NCBI RefSeq assembly: GCF_024584805.1
Contig: NZ_CP075715.1
Location: forward strand, 186,001-250,000
From: Streptomyces sp. FIT100
GTDB lineage: Bacteria > Actinomycetota > Actinomycetes > Streptomycetales > Streptomycetaceae
Length of the DNA stretch: 64,000 bases
Direction: 5' to 3'
Shown: piece after piece, positions 42,849 to 52,122 of the stretch
Position numbering within the stretch: the first letter of the stretch is position 1
Layout of the letters: each line of letters begins with the position of its first letter
Made by a program: the position numbers and the translations under genes
Notes under the pieces: model-generated
Told to the model about the DNA's origin: nothing
Database searches by the model: none
The model's input: only the letters and a program-made list of their open reading frames with translations

Positions 42849-45800
42849 ACAAGCCGACCACGGAGTTGATCTGCCGTAGGGACGGCAGGCGTGCGCTGGT
42901 GCGCGCGGCGCGGCTCGGCGGGGTGGACGCCGTCGAGGCCGGGGACGACGGGCTGACGCTGACGGTCACCTTCCTCGGCAAGGCCCCGGAGGGGCTCTGC
43001 GCGGAGAACGTCCGCATCGACGGCGGCCGCCGGATCACCGGTATCGAGGCCGTCGAGGTGTCCGTCGAACGCGAGGAGGACCCCGAGCTCGACGACCGGC
43101 TCCTCGTCACCCTCGACCGCACCGGCGACACCTCGGTCTACCGGCTCTCGCTCGTGGACACCGATCCGTACGGCCGGCCGGGCACGGAGCCCTATCCGGG
43201 CTTCGACCAGCGGTACTTCTCGGCCGAGTTCGCCTTCCTGCCCGACTGCCCGGATCCCTTCGACTGCGCGGACGGGCTCCCCGACGAGCCGCCGGCGCAC
43301 TCCCCGACGCCGGTCGTCGACTACACGGCGCGCGACTACGACACGATCCGCAGGCTGATCCTGGACCGGCTGGCGCTGACCGCGCCGGGCTGGACCGAGC
43401 GCAACGCCGCCGATCTCGGCACGACGCTGGTGGAGCTGCTCGCCCACACCGCCGACCGGATCAGCTACCAGCAGGACGCGGTGGCGACGGAGGCGTATCT
43501 CGACACGGCCCGCAGACGCGTCTCCGTACGGCGCCATGTCCGGCTCATCGACTACCCGATGCACGACGGCGTCAACGCCCGTGCGTTCGTCGCGGTCGAG
43601 ACCGGGCGCGAACTGACCCTGGCGCCGGGCACGTTCCGCTTCGCCGCCGTCGATGTGCGCACGCTCGGCCCGCGGGACCGGCCGGAGCTCGGCTCCGTCA
43701 TCGACGACGGCGACCTGGCGGTGCTGGACGAGCGCGGCGCGGTGGAGGTCTTCGAGCCGGTGGTCGCCGGTGAGCCGCTGGTGCTGCGGCCCGCGCACAA
43801 CACGGTCCGCTTCTGGACCTGGGGCGGCGAGATGTGCGCGCTGCCCCGGGGCGCCACGTCGGCGACGCTGCGGGACGAGTGGACGGACGAGGAGTGCACA
43901 GCGCGGGCCCTGGAGTTCGCGCCGGGTGATCTGCTGCTGATCGAGGAGGTTCGGGGGCCGCGCTCCGGGACGCCCGGTGACGCCGATCCGGCGCACCGGC
44001 AGACCGTCCGCCTCACCTCGGTCACCCCGGCCGTGGACCGGCCGGCGGACCAGCCGGTGCTGGAGGTCACCTGGGCGCCCGAGGACGCGCTCGCCCACCC
44101 TGTCTGCCTGTCGACGCGGGGCGGCCCGGGCTGCGAGCCCGTCGAGGACGTGAGCGTCGCGCGCGGCAATGTCGTCCTCGTCGACCACGGCCGCTCGCTG
44201 TCCTTCGGCGGCGCGACGCCCGAGACGGTGACCGTGCCGCCCGCGCCGGCCGTCCTCGGCTCCTGCGAGCCGTCCGGCTTCGGCTGCTGGGACGGCGACC
44301 GGGGCAACGCGACCGCCGGGCTGATCACGGCCCGGCTCGACCAGGCCCGCGGCGGGCGGCTGCTGACCGCAGGTCGGATACGGGAGCTGTTCGCCGTCGT
44401 CGGCGAGGACGCGACCGTACGCGCCGGGCTCGGTCTGGAACGTGCCGGACGGCGCGGCGAGAAGGTCGTGCCGGGCACGGCCTACGCGCAGGCGGAGGCG
44501 CTGGAGACGCTGCTGGCGCAGGTCGTCTACCCGGGCATCGCGCCGCGCTTCCGGCCGGTGCTGCACCACTCCCCCGTCGTCCAGTGCGTGCCGTTCCCCG
44601 AGCCGCGCCATGTCTCGGCCGGGCAGGCGGAGCGGCTGGCGGCGATCCCGGGCCGGGTGCGGGCGCGGCTGGTGGAGCTGTGGCGCAGCGCCCGCGACGG
44701 CGACGGGCTCACGGAGCCGGAGATCGCCGAGCTGGCCGTGGTCTTCGGGCTGCGGGTGCTGGAACGGCTGGAGCTGCGCCGCAATCCGGTGCGTGCGCTG
44801 CGGGAGTTGCTGCACCGCAGCGAGCGGCTGCTGGCCGCGAAGGTGCGCCGGCTCGACGTGCTGACGGCCCGGGCGCGCGCAGGTGCGGTCCTTGATGCCG
44901 CCATCGCCTGGGAGATCGCCCGGAGCTGGGGTCCCGCATACGCGGCCGGGCTGCGCCCGGACGAGCCGGCGCTGCGCGGTCCCGCCGCCGCGTTCGTCGC
45001 GGATCCGCGCTCCGCGCTGCCCGCCGTGACGGTCGTGGACGGCGACGTGACCTGGGTCCCGAGGCGGGATCTGCTGGGCAGCGGCCCGCGGGACCGGCAC
45101 CTCGTCGGTGAGCTGGAGGACGACGGCCGGCTCGCCCTGCGCTTCGGGGACGGACGCCACGGCGCCCGGCCGCGGCCGGGGGCACGGCTGGAGCTGCGCT
45201 ACCGGCTGGGCGGGGGCACGGCGGGCAACGTGGGCGCCGAGGCCATCAACCATCTGGTGCTCCGCCGCGACCCCGAGGAGTCCGACGCCGGGGAGCCGAT
45301 GCCGGTGGCGGGGGTACGCAATCCGCTGCCCGCCGCCGGCGGCACGGAGCCCGAACCGCTGGAGCAGGTGCGCCGGCTGGCGCCGCTCGATCTGCGGCGG
45401 TCGCGGCTGCGGGCCGTCACGGCCGAGGACTACGCGGAGCTGGCGTCCGGGCTCCCCGGCGTGCAGCGGGCCGCCGCCGAGCTGCGCTGGACCGGCAGTG
45501 TGCAGGAGGCGCACATCGCGATCGACGCGCTCGGCACGGGTGACGCGTCGCCCGAGCTGCTCGACTCGGTCGCGTACGCCCTGGAGGGCTACCGGCGGAT
45601 CGGCCACGACCTGGTGGTGGGCCCTGCCGGGCACGTCCCGCTGGACATCGGGCTCACGGTCTGTGCGACGCCGGGCCATCAGCAGGGGCAGATCCTCGCC
45701 GAGCTGTACCGGGTCCTCGGCAGCCGCCGGCTGCCCGGCGGCCGGCTCGGCTTCTTCCACCCCGACGCGCTCACCTTCGGCGAACCGGTGCGGCTGAGCC

Positions 45801-46012
45801 GGCTGGTGGCCGTCGCGGCGGCCGTGCAGGGCGTCGAGAGCGTGCGGGTGACCCGGCTGACCCGGCTCTTCCACGAAGATCCACACGACGACACGGCACT
45901 GGAGGCAGGCGTGCTGCGGCCCGGCCCGCTGGAGATCGCGCGTTGCGACAACGACCCCGACCGGCCCGAGCTCGGCCGGCTGTCGATCGAGCTCGGCGGA
46001 GGCACCCGATGA
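42845..46012 (+). CDS. cis11: Baseplate J-like wedge protein (Pvc11-like)
   Basis: 1055 aa, starting at an ATG overlapping the gp25-like stop. An N-terminal ~150-residue domain is followed by the baseplate assembly (gpJ/gp6) core: NAADLGTTLVELLAHTADRISYQQDAVATEAYL, RRHVRLIDYPMHDGVNARAFVAV, the repeated LALRFGDGRHGARP and TAGNVGAEAINHL motifs, and the C-terminal LDLRRSRLRAVTAEDYAELASGLPGV. Wedge subunits of this family form the ring around the hub and trigger contraction. Ends in an ATGA overlap with its paralogue. Confidence 0.92.
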   Translation: MNKPTTELICRRDGRRALVRAARLGGVDAVEAGDDGLTLTVTFLGKAPEGLCAENVRIDGGRRITGIEAVEVSVEREEDPELDDRLLVTLDRTGDTSVYRLSLVDTDPYGRPGTEPYPGFDQRYFSAEFAFLPDCPDPFDCADGLPDEPPAHSPTPVVDYTARDYDTIRRLILDRLALTAPGWTERNAADLGTTLVELLAHTADRISYQQDAVATEAYLDTARRRVSVRRHVRLIDYPMHDGVNARAFVAVETGRELTLAPGTFRFAAVDVRTLGPRDRPELGSVIDDGDLAVLDERGAVEVFEPVVAGEPLVLRPAHNTVRFWTWGGEMCALPRGATSATLRDEWTDEECTARALEFAPGDLLLIEEVRGPRSGTPGDADPAHRQTVRLTSVTPAVDRPADQPVLEVTWAPEDALAHPVCLSTRGGPGCEPVEDVSVARGNVVLVDHGRSLSFGGATPETVTVPPAPAVLGSCEPSGFGCWDGDRGNATAGLITARLDQARGGRLLTAGRIRELFAVVGEDATVRAGLGLERAGRRGEKVVPGTAYAQAEALETLLAQVVYPGIAPRFRPVLHHSPVVQCVPFPEPRHVSAGQAERLAAIPGRVRARLVELWRSARDGDGLTEPEIAELAVVFGLRVLERLELRRNPVRALRELLHRSERLLAAKVRRLDVLTARARAGAVLDAAIAWEIARSWGPAYAAGLRPDEPALRGPAAAFVADPRSALPAVTVVDGDVTWVPRRDLLGSGPRDRHLVGELEDDGRLALRFGDGRHGARPRPGARLELRYRLGGGTAGNVGAEAINHLVLRRDPEESDAGEPMPVAGVRNPLPAAGGTEPEPLEQVRRLAPLDLRRSRLRAVTAEDYAELASGLPGVQRAAAELRWTGSVQEAHIAIDALGTGDASPELLDSVAYALEGYRRIGHDLVVGPAGHVPLDIGLTVCATPGHQQGQILAELYRVLGSRRLPGGRLGFFHPDALTFGEPVRLSRLVAVAAAVQGVESVRVTRLTRLFHEDPHDDTALEAGVLRPGPLEIARCDNDPDRPELGRLSIELGGGTR

Positions 46013-49000
46013 GCGGCACCCGTGACTGCGGCTGCGGCTGCGGCGGGCACGACGAGCGCCGTGCGCCGCGCGCCCCGTACAACCCGCCGGGACGCACCGC
46101 CCTGGAGTACCGGGTCGGCGACCACGGCTCGTTCCTCGCGGCCATGGTCGACCGGCTCGCCTCGCCCGCGTACCCGGCGCTGCGCGGCCTCACCGTGCGC
46201 ACCCCCGACGATCCGGCGATCGGGCTGCTGGACGCCTGGGCGGTCGTCGGTGACCTGCTGACGTTCCACTCCGAGCGGATCGCCGACGAGGCGTATCTGC
46301 GGACCGCGAACGAGCACCGTTCGCTGGCGCTGCTGGGCCGGCTGGTGGGGCACCGGCCTCGGCCGGGCATCGCCGCCGACACGCACCTCGCGTACACGGT
46401 GGACCGGGATCCGCGTGCCGAGGACACAGCGGTGCTGATCCCGCGCGGGGCGCGCAGCAACAGCGTCCCCGCCTCCGGCGGCGAGCAGTCCCAGACCTTC
46501 GAGACCGGCGAGGACCTGACGGCCCGCTGGGCGTGGAACGAGCTGGCGGTGCGCCGCCGCCGACCCGGCCTGCTCACGGCGGACGCGCTGCGCCGGCGCT
46601 CGGAGATCCATGTATCGGGCACGGCCACGTCCCTGCGGACCGGTGACAAGCTGCTGTTCGTCTTCGCCGACGGCGAAGAGGCCGCCGGGCAGCGGCTGTT
46701 GCTGCCGGTCGCCCGTGTCCGTATCGACCGCGAGGACGAGGTCACGGCCATCGGGCTGCCGCAGTCCGTGCCGCCCTCGCTGACGGAGCTGGTGGCCGAG
46801 GTCCGCCGGTGGATCACCGAGGACGCGCCGGGGACGGAGGACGGCGAGCCCACCCCTGACAACCCCAATCCACGCCCCGTCAGCATGCTCGTCGAGGTCT
46901 TCGACGAGCAGGTGCTGGCACCGCTGCGGGCCGATCTGGCCGGGATCAGGACCCCCGCGCAGTTCGCGCGGCGGCTCGCCGACCCGCACGAACGGCTCGC
47001 CGAGGCGCAGGCGATCGCCGCTCCGTACGAGGAGGTCGCCGCCTGGTTCGAGCAGTTGGAGGCGGTGGTCGGCGAACTGCGCGAGCGCGCCGAGGACCTG
47101 GCGCCCTCGCAACCGGAGCCACCGGACCAGGACGCGGCGGGCTCCGCGGCGCTGCGGGCCCTGGGCGCCGTCCTGCCCGCGCTGCGCACCCGCGTGGTGA
47201 AGCCGCCGTCCCGCGCCCTCGCCCACACCCCGGAGCGGCTGTTCGCGCCGGGTTCGGACCTCGGCGCGCAGCTTCTTGCGGCGCTCGATCCGCGGGTCGC
47301 CGACGGGATGTACGCGGCGTGGCGCACGGCCGCTCCCACCGCGCCCCCGCTGCTGCGCGAGCTCCAGGCGCTGCGCGTGACGGCCGCCCCTTTCGGGGCG
47401 ACGGCCCCGCTCAAGCCCGTGCAGGACGAGCGCGGCCGGGTGATCCGGCAGACGGACTGGCCGCTCGGCGGCTCCGCGCTGACCACGATGCGGGTGGTGT
47501 ACGACACGGCGGGCAGGGTGCCGGTGCGCGCCGAGTTCCAGCACACGGAGACCGGCTCCTCGGTGCAGACGGCGGAGAACCTGCCCGCCGAGACGGCCTT
47601 CGACCTGGGGCCGGGCCGGGTGTCGCTGCAGACCCGGGTCGCGCAGGACCACGATCTGAGCTGGCTGACCCGGCGCCCCAGCGACTCCCAGGAGCCGGGG
47701 GTGACCGCCCGGTTCCTCTCCGGGCTGCCGGAGCGGACCGTGTTCGTCTCCCGGCCCGCCGAGGACGGCAGGGTCCATGTGGTCGTGCACAACGGTGAGC
47801 CGCTCAACTGGCTGCTCGCCCCCGGCGAGCACCACCAGGTCACCCACGGCGGGATCGAAGTGACCGTGCGGTACTCGGCCGCAGGCGAACCGCCGAACGT
47901 CGAGGTCGGCATGGCGACCGCGCCCGAGCAGGCCGACCGCCATGTGCTGGCGCTCGACTCGGTGCACGACGGGATCACGGTCGGCAGCTGGGTCGCGATC
48001 GAGCGCCCCCGCAAGGGCGCCGACGGCGGCGTCCCCGGCGACCGCAAGCTCGCCTTCGTCACCACCCGGGTGACGGCGGTGCGCACGGCCGCGTACACCG
48101 GCTTCGGCATCACCGGCCGCGGTACCGAGCTCACCCTCGCCGACCCGTGGCTGGACGAGCACGACGTCCTGCTCTCCACGATCCGGGACGCCACCGTGCA
48201 CACGGGCGGCGAGGCGCTGCGCCTGGCCGACGAGCCGCTGGGCGAGGACGTGCACGGCAACGAGCTCGAACTGGCCGAGCTCCACGACGGACTGCGGCCG
48301 GGCCGCCATCTGATCGTGTCGGGCGAGCGTACGGACATCCCCGACGCCGCGGGCGTGCGCGGCACCGAGCTGGCCGTGATCGCCGCGGTGGAGCAGTGGC
48401 TGGACCCGCAACTGCCCGGCGACCACGTCCACACGAGGCTGACGCTCACGGCGGACCTGGCCTACCGCTACCGGCGTGACACCGTCCGCGTCCAGGGCAA
48501 CGTCGTCCCGGCGACGCACGGCGAGAGCCGGGACGAGGCGATCGGCAGCGGCGACTCCGGCCGGAGCGGCCAGACGTTCACGCTCTGGCAGTCCCCGCTG
48601 ACCTGGCTGCCCGCGGACAACCCCCTGGGCGCCACGCCCACGCTGGAGATACGGGTCGACGGCCTGCTGTGGCACGAGGCCGACAGCCTGGCCGGACGGG
48701 GGCCGACCGAGCGGGTGTACGTGACCGGCACGGCCGGGGACGGACGCACGACGGTGACCTTCGGCGACGGAGTGCACGGCGCGCGGCTGCCCACCGGCCA
48801 CGAGAACGTGCGCGCCCGCTACCGCTTCGGCACCGGCAGCGCCGCCAATGTCCCGGCGGACCGCATCACCCAGGCGGTCACCCGGCCGCTGGGCGTCACC
48901 GCCGTGACCAACCCGCAGCCCGCCACGGGCGGCGCGGACGCCGACGGCCCCGGGCTGACGCGGCGCACGATCCCGCTCGCCGTCTCCGCGCTCGACCGGC

Positions 49001-49749
49001 TCGTCTCCCTCAAGGACTACGAGGACTTCGCCCGCTCGCGCGCGGGCATCGGCCGGGCCGTCGCGCGTGAACTCTTCGACGGGCGGCGGCGGGTGCTGCA
49101 TGTGACGGTCGCCGGCGTGGACGACAGCCCGATCGGACCCGACTCCGAGGTGCTGCGGTCGCTGCGGGCCTCGCTCGCCGAGTACGGCGACACGCGGCTG
49201 CCGGTGCGGGTGGACGTGCGCGAACTGGTGCTGCTGGTGCTCGCGGCGCGGGTGAAGGTGGCGCCCGACCACGCGTGGGCGGTGGTCGAGCCACGGCTCC
49301 GCCAGGCCCTGCTGCGTGAATTCGGTGCGGGCGTACGGGAGTTGGGTGAGCCGGCCCGTCTCTCCCGGGTGCTGGCGACCGCCCATTCGGTGCCCGGTGT
49401 GGACTACGTGGACGTGGACCTGTTCACGGGGGTAGCGGCGTCCGCGGCACCCGAGGAGCTGATCGGGTCGCCGGCCGGACCGCGGACGACGGTCCCGGCG
49501 AGGCGCGCGGAGTACGACGAGACCGTGCACCGGGTCCGCGCCGACGCCGGCGAGACGCTGACGCGGATCGCCGCCCGGTACGGCGTCCCGCTCGCCGAAC
49601 TGCTGCGGCTGAACCCCGACATCACCGACACCCGGCGGCTGGAGAGGGCCCGGGCGGTGTGCGTCTTCCGGGGAATCCGGCCGGCGCAGCTCGCCCTGCT
49701 GTCGCCCGAGCTCGCGGACACGCTGATTCTCACGGAGGTCGCCCAGTGA
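46009..49749 (+). CDS. cis12: Baseplate wedge protein 2 with C-terminal LysM (Pvc12-like)
   Basis: 1246 aa. The true start is ATG 46009 (overlap with the preceding gene), giving an N-terminal Cys-rich SGTRDCGCGCGGHDE segment. The core is a second J-type wedge: LLDAWAVVGDLLTFHSERIADEAYLRTA, VTFGDGVHGARLPTG, AANVPADRI, PLAVSALDRLVSLKDYEDFARSRAGI. A LysM domain sits at about 1171-1221 (DAGETLTRIAARYGVPLAELLRLNP), a feature otherwise expected on Pvc7-type proteins. The GCGCGG motif could bind metal. The stop overlaps a tiny ORF. Confidence 0.9.
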   Translation: MSGTRDCGCGCGGHDERRAPRAPYNPPGRTALEYRVGDHGSFLAAMVDRLASPAYPALRGLTVRTPDDPAIGLLDAWAVVGDLLTFHSERIADEAYLRTANEHRSLALLGRLVGHRPRPGIAADTHLAYTVDRDPRAEDTAVLIPRGARSNSVPASGGEQSQTFETGEDLTARWAWNELAVRRRRPGLLTADALRRRSEIHVSGTATSLRTGDKLLFVFADGEEAAGQRLLLPVARVRIDREDEVTAIGLPQSVPPSLTELVAEVRRWITEDAPGTEDGEPTPDNPNPRPVSMLVEVFDEQVLAPLRADLAGIRTPAQFARRLADPHERLAEAQAIAAPYEEVAAWFEQLEAVVGELRERAEDLAPSQPEPPDQDAAGSAALRALGAVLPALRTRVVKPPSRALAHTPERLFAPGSDLGAQLLAALDPRVADGMYAAWRTAAPTAPPLLRELQALRVTAAPFGATAPLKPVQDERGRVIRQTDWPLGGSALTTMRVVYDTAGRVPVRAEFQHTETGSSVQTAENLPAETAFDLGPGRVSLQTRVAQDHDLSWLTRRPSDSQEPGVTARFLSGLPERTVFVSRPAEDGRVHVVVHNGEPLNWLLAPGEHHQVTHGGIEVTVRYSAAGEPPNVEVGMATAPEQADRHVLALDSVHDGITVGSWVAIERPRKGADGGVPGDRKLAFVTTRVTAVRTAAYTGFGITGRGTELTLADPWLDEHDVLLSTIRDATVHTGGEALRLADEPLGEDVHGNELELAELHDGLRPGRHLIVSGERTDIPDAAGVRGTELAVIAAVEQWLDPQLPGDHVHTRLTLTADLAYRYRRDTVRVQGNVVPATHGESRDEAIGSGDSGRSGQTFTLWQSPLTWLPADNPLGATPTLEIRVDGLLWHEADSLAGRGPTERVYVTGTAGDGRTTVTFGDGVHGARLPTGHENVRARYRFGTGSAANVPADRITQAVTRPLGVTAVTNPQPATGGADADGPGLTRRTIPLAVSALDRLVSLKDYEDFARSRAGIGRAVARELFDGRRRVLHVTVAGVDDSPIGPDSEVLRSLRASLAEYGDTRLPVRVDVRELVLLVLAARVKVAPDHAWAVVEPRLRQALLREFGAGVRELGEPARLSRVLATAHSVPGVDYVDVDLFTGVAASAAPEELIGSPAGPRTTVPARRAEYDETVHRVRADAGETLTRIAARYGVPLAELLRLNPDITDTRRLERARAVCVFRGIRPAQLALLSPELADTLILTEVAQ

Positions 49750-49844
49750 ACGACGCACGGACGGCCGCCCGGCCGCAGCCGACGACGATGCCCGCGCCGC
49801 TGTACCGCGCGGGCGGAGAAGCCAACGAAATGGATGCAGCATGA
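49746..49844 (+). CDS. Tiny coupled ORF (32 codons)
   Basis: GTG at 49746 overlaps the preceding stop (GTGA), and its TGA overlaps the next ATG (ATGA). It would encode VNDARTAARPQPTTMPAPLY plus 12 more residues; no family is seen. The exact double overlap suggests it is translated and keeps ribosomes moving between the two long genes, whether or not the peptide has a function. It may also be an artefact of a short spacer. Confidence 0.4.
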   Translation: MNDARTAARPQPTTMPAPLYRAGGEANEMDAA

Positions 49845-52021
49845 CGGGCAGGGAACCGGACGGACTCGCGGAGCTGCTCCCGCAGTGGCACCGGCTGCGG
49901 GACGCCGAGGCCGGTGAGCCGCTGCGCGCGCTGCTCGCCGTGATCGCCGAGCAGGCGGACCGGATACGGGACGGTGTCGAGCAGAGCTATGAGGACCTGT
50001 TCGTGGAGACCGCGGCGCCCTGGGTGCTGCCGTACCTCGGCGACCTGGTCGGCCACACGCCGCTGCCCGGCTACGAGCGGGTCCAGGCGAGGGGCCTGAA
50101 GGACGGGGGCGGCGGGGACGGCGGGGACGGTGTCGGCTCCCGTGCCCGGCTCGCCGAGGCCCTCGCACCGCGCCGCGACGTCGCCGCCACGGTCGCCAAC
50201 CGGCGGCGCAAGGGCACCCTGGCGCTGCTGGAGGAGCTGGCCGGCTCGGTCGCCGGATGGCCTGCGCGGGCCGTGGAGTTCTCCCGGCTCGTCTCGGCGA
50301 CCCAGCCGGTCCGGCTGTACGGATCGGGCACCGCGGCCGCCAACGCGCGGCGGCTGGAGCGGGGCCGGCTCGTGGACGTACGGGAGGGCGCGGCGCTGGA
50401 TCTCGCCGGCGGCCCGTTCGGCACGGTCGCCCAGTCAGTGAACGTACGGCGGGCGGGCTCGGAGCGGACGCAGGGGGGCCGTACGCCCGCCGGCGCCGGG
50501 CTGTTCGTGTGGCGGCTGAAGCCGCACAGCGTCACGCGCGCACCCGCCTACTGCATCGACCGGGCCCGCAGTCTCTACACCTTCTCGATCCTCGGCAACG
50601 ACACCCCCCTGGTGACCAGGCCGGTGCCTGAGCCGTCGACGACGCACATCGCGACGATCGACAACGTCCCGGCGTACATCCGCCGCCGGCAGCTCGCCGA
50701 CCGGCTCGCGGACCACTACGGCCCCGGCAAGTCGTTCACCATCTGGCGCGACGGCCAGGACGAGCCGGTGCCGCCTGCGGACCTCGTGGTCGCGGACCTG
50801 TCGGAGTGGCGCTACCGGCCCAAGCGCGGGCAGGTCGCGGTGGATCCTGTGCTCGGCCGCATCGCCTTCGGTTCGCGCTCGGCGCCGCGGCAGGGCGTGT
50901 GGGTCACCTACCACCACGCCTTCGCGGACGACACGGGCGGCGGCGAGTACCCGCGCGACCGGGAGACGCCGCCGGCCGCGAAGGTCTACCGGGTCGGGCC
51001 CGGTCAGACGTACCAGCGCATCATGGACGCGTACGGGGACTGGCGCGGCGACCGGAGGTCCGGGCGCTGCGGCCGGGACGGCATCATCGAGATCACGCAC
51101 AGCGGCGCCTACCAGGAGCAGCTCGACTTCGACCTCGATCCGGGCGACCGGCTCGAAGTACGGGCCACCGAGGGCACGAGGCCGGTGATCCGGCTGCTCG
51201 ACTGGTACAGCAACCGGCCCGACGCGCTCAACATCCGCGCCACGGAGGAGACTTCGGGAGACGCGCCGCGGATCGTCCTCGACGGGCTGCTGATCGCCGG
51301 GCGGGGGCTCAACGTCACCGGTCCGGTGGGCGCGGTCGTGCTGCGGCACTGCACGCTCGTGCCGGGCTGGTCGCTGGAGCCGCAGTGCGCTCCGCACTCC
51401 CCGGAGGAGCCCAGCCTGGTGCTGGAGCGGACCACCGCGTGCGTCGCCGTCGAGCGCAGCATCCTCGGCACGATCGAGGTGATCGGCGACGAAGTGGGCC
51501 ACGATCCGCTGGAGATCCACCTCCGCGACAGCATCCTGGACGCCACCGGGCACGACCGGGCCGCGCTCTCCGCCCCCGACTGCCGCCACGCCCACGCGGT
51601 CCTGCACGCCCACCGCACCACCGTCATCGGCGAGGTCCACACGCATGCCGTGGAGATCGCCGAGAACAGCATCTTCACCGGGCAGTTGCGGGTGGCCCGG
51701 CGCGGGACCGGCTGTCTGCGCTTCTCCTACGTGCCGCCGGGCTCGCGCACCCCGCGCCGGCACCGCTGCCAGCCGGACCTTGCGGGCCGCGACAACGACC
51801 GGCTGGTGCGGCCGCTGTTCACGAGCGAGCGGTACGGGACACCCGCGTACGGGCAGCTCGCGCACGGCTGCCACGACGGCATCCGGCGGGGCGCCGAGGA
51901 CGCCTCCGAGATGGGTGCCTTCCACGATCTGTACCAGCCGCAGCGCCTGGACAGCCTGCGGGCCCGGCTCGCCGAGTACTCCCCGGCCGGTACGGACGCA
52001 GGGATCTTCCTCGTGACCTGA
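49841..52021 (+). CDS. Phage tail protein I-like / beta-helical CIS baseplate-fibre protein
   Basis: 726 aa. The N-terminus LPQWHRLRDAEAGEPLRALLAVIAEQADRIRDGVEQSYEDLFVETAAPWVLPYLGDLVGH is the tail-protein-I type domain seen in large eCIS baseplate proteins. A Gly/Asp-rich linker lies at 86-100, then ARLAEALAPRRDVAATVANRRRKGTLALLEELA. The C-terminal third has rung-like repeats (LNVTGPVGAVVLRHCTLVPGW, VAVERSILGTIEVIGDEV, LEIHLRDSILDATGHDRAAL) that look like a parallel beta-helix, as in fibre or receptor-binding parts. It may form the peripheral baseplate. Confidence 0.82.
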   Translation: MTGREPDGLAELLPQWHRLRDAEAGEPLRALLAVIAEQADRIRDGVEQSYEDLFVETAAPWVLPYLGDLVGHTPLPGYERVQARGLKDGGGGDGGDGVGSRARLAEALAPRRDVAATVANRRRKGTLALLEELAGSVAGWPARAVEFSRLVSATQPVRLYGSGTAAANARRLERGRLVDVREGAALDLAGGPFGTVAQSVNVRRAGSERTQGGRTPAGAGLFVWRLKPHSVTRAPAYCIDRARSLYTFSILGNDTPLVTRPVPEPSTTHIATIDNVPAYIRRRQLADRLADHYGPGKSFTIWRDGQDEPVPPADLVVADLSEWRYRPKRGQVAVDPVLGRIAFGSRSAPRQGVWVTYHHAFADDTGGGEYPRDRETPPAAKVYRVGPGQTYQRIMDAYGDWRGDRRSGRCGRDGIIEITHSGAYQEQLDFDLDPGDRLEVRATEGTRPVIRLLDWYSNRPDALNIRATEETSGDAPRIVLDGLLIAGRGLNVTGPVGAVVLRHCTLVPGWSLEPQCAPHSPEEPSLVLERTTACVAVERSILGTIEVIGDEVGHDPLEIHLRDSILDATGHDRAALSAPDCRHAHAVLHAHRTTVIGEVHTHAVEIAENSIFTGQLRVARRGTGCLRFSYVPPGSRTPRRHRCQPDLAGRDNDRLVRPLFTSERYGTPAYGQLAHGCHDGIRRGAEDASEMGAFHDLYQPQRLDSLRARLAEYSPAGTDAGIFLVT

Positions 52022-52029
52022 CCCCCCGC

Positions 52030-52080
52030 CACCCACCCGGGTCGCCCGACCCGTCACCCGCCCGGGTCCGCCCGACCCGA
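52030..52080. repeat. Duplicated hairpin-forming 25-bp unit
   Basis: In the 101-bp gap before the DUF6519 gene, CACCCGGGTCGCCCGACCCG recurs with small changes (CCCGCCCGGGTCCGCCCGAC). The first copy folds as CGGGTCG-CC-CGACCCG. It may modulate readthrough between the upstream and last CIS genes. Confidence 0.5.
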
Positions 52081-52122
52081 CTTCTCATCGAACGCCCGAA
52101 CTTCCGAGGGGGAGCCCTTCCC

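Noticed and set aside
42785..49842. Long minus-strand frames (1033 and 1387 codons) opposite the wedge genes
   Set aside because: Typical high-GC antisense shadows; no recognisable domains or ribosome sites.
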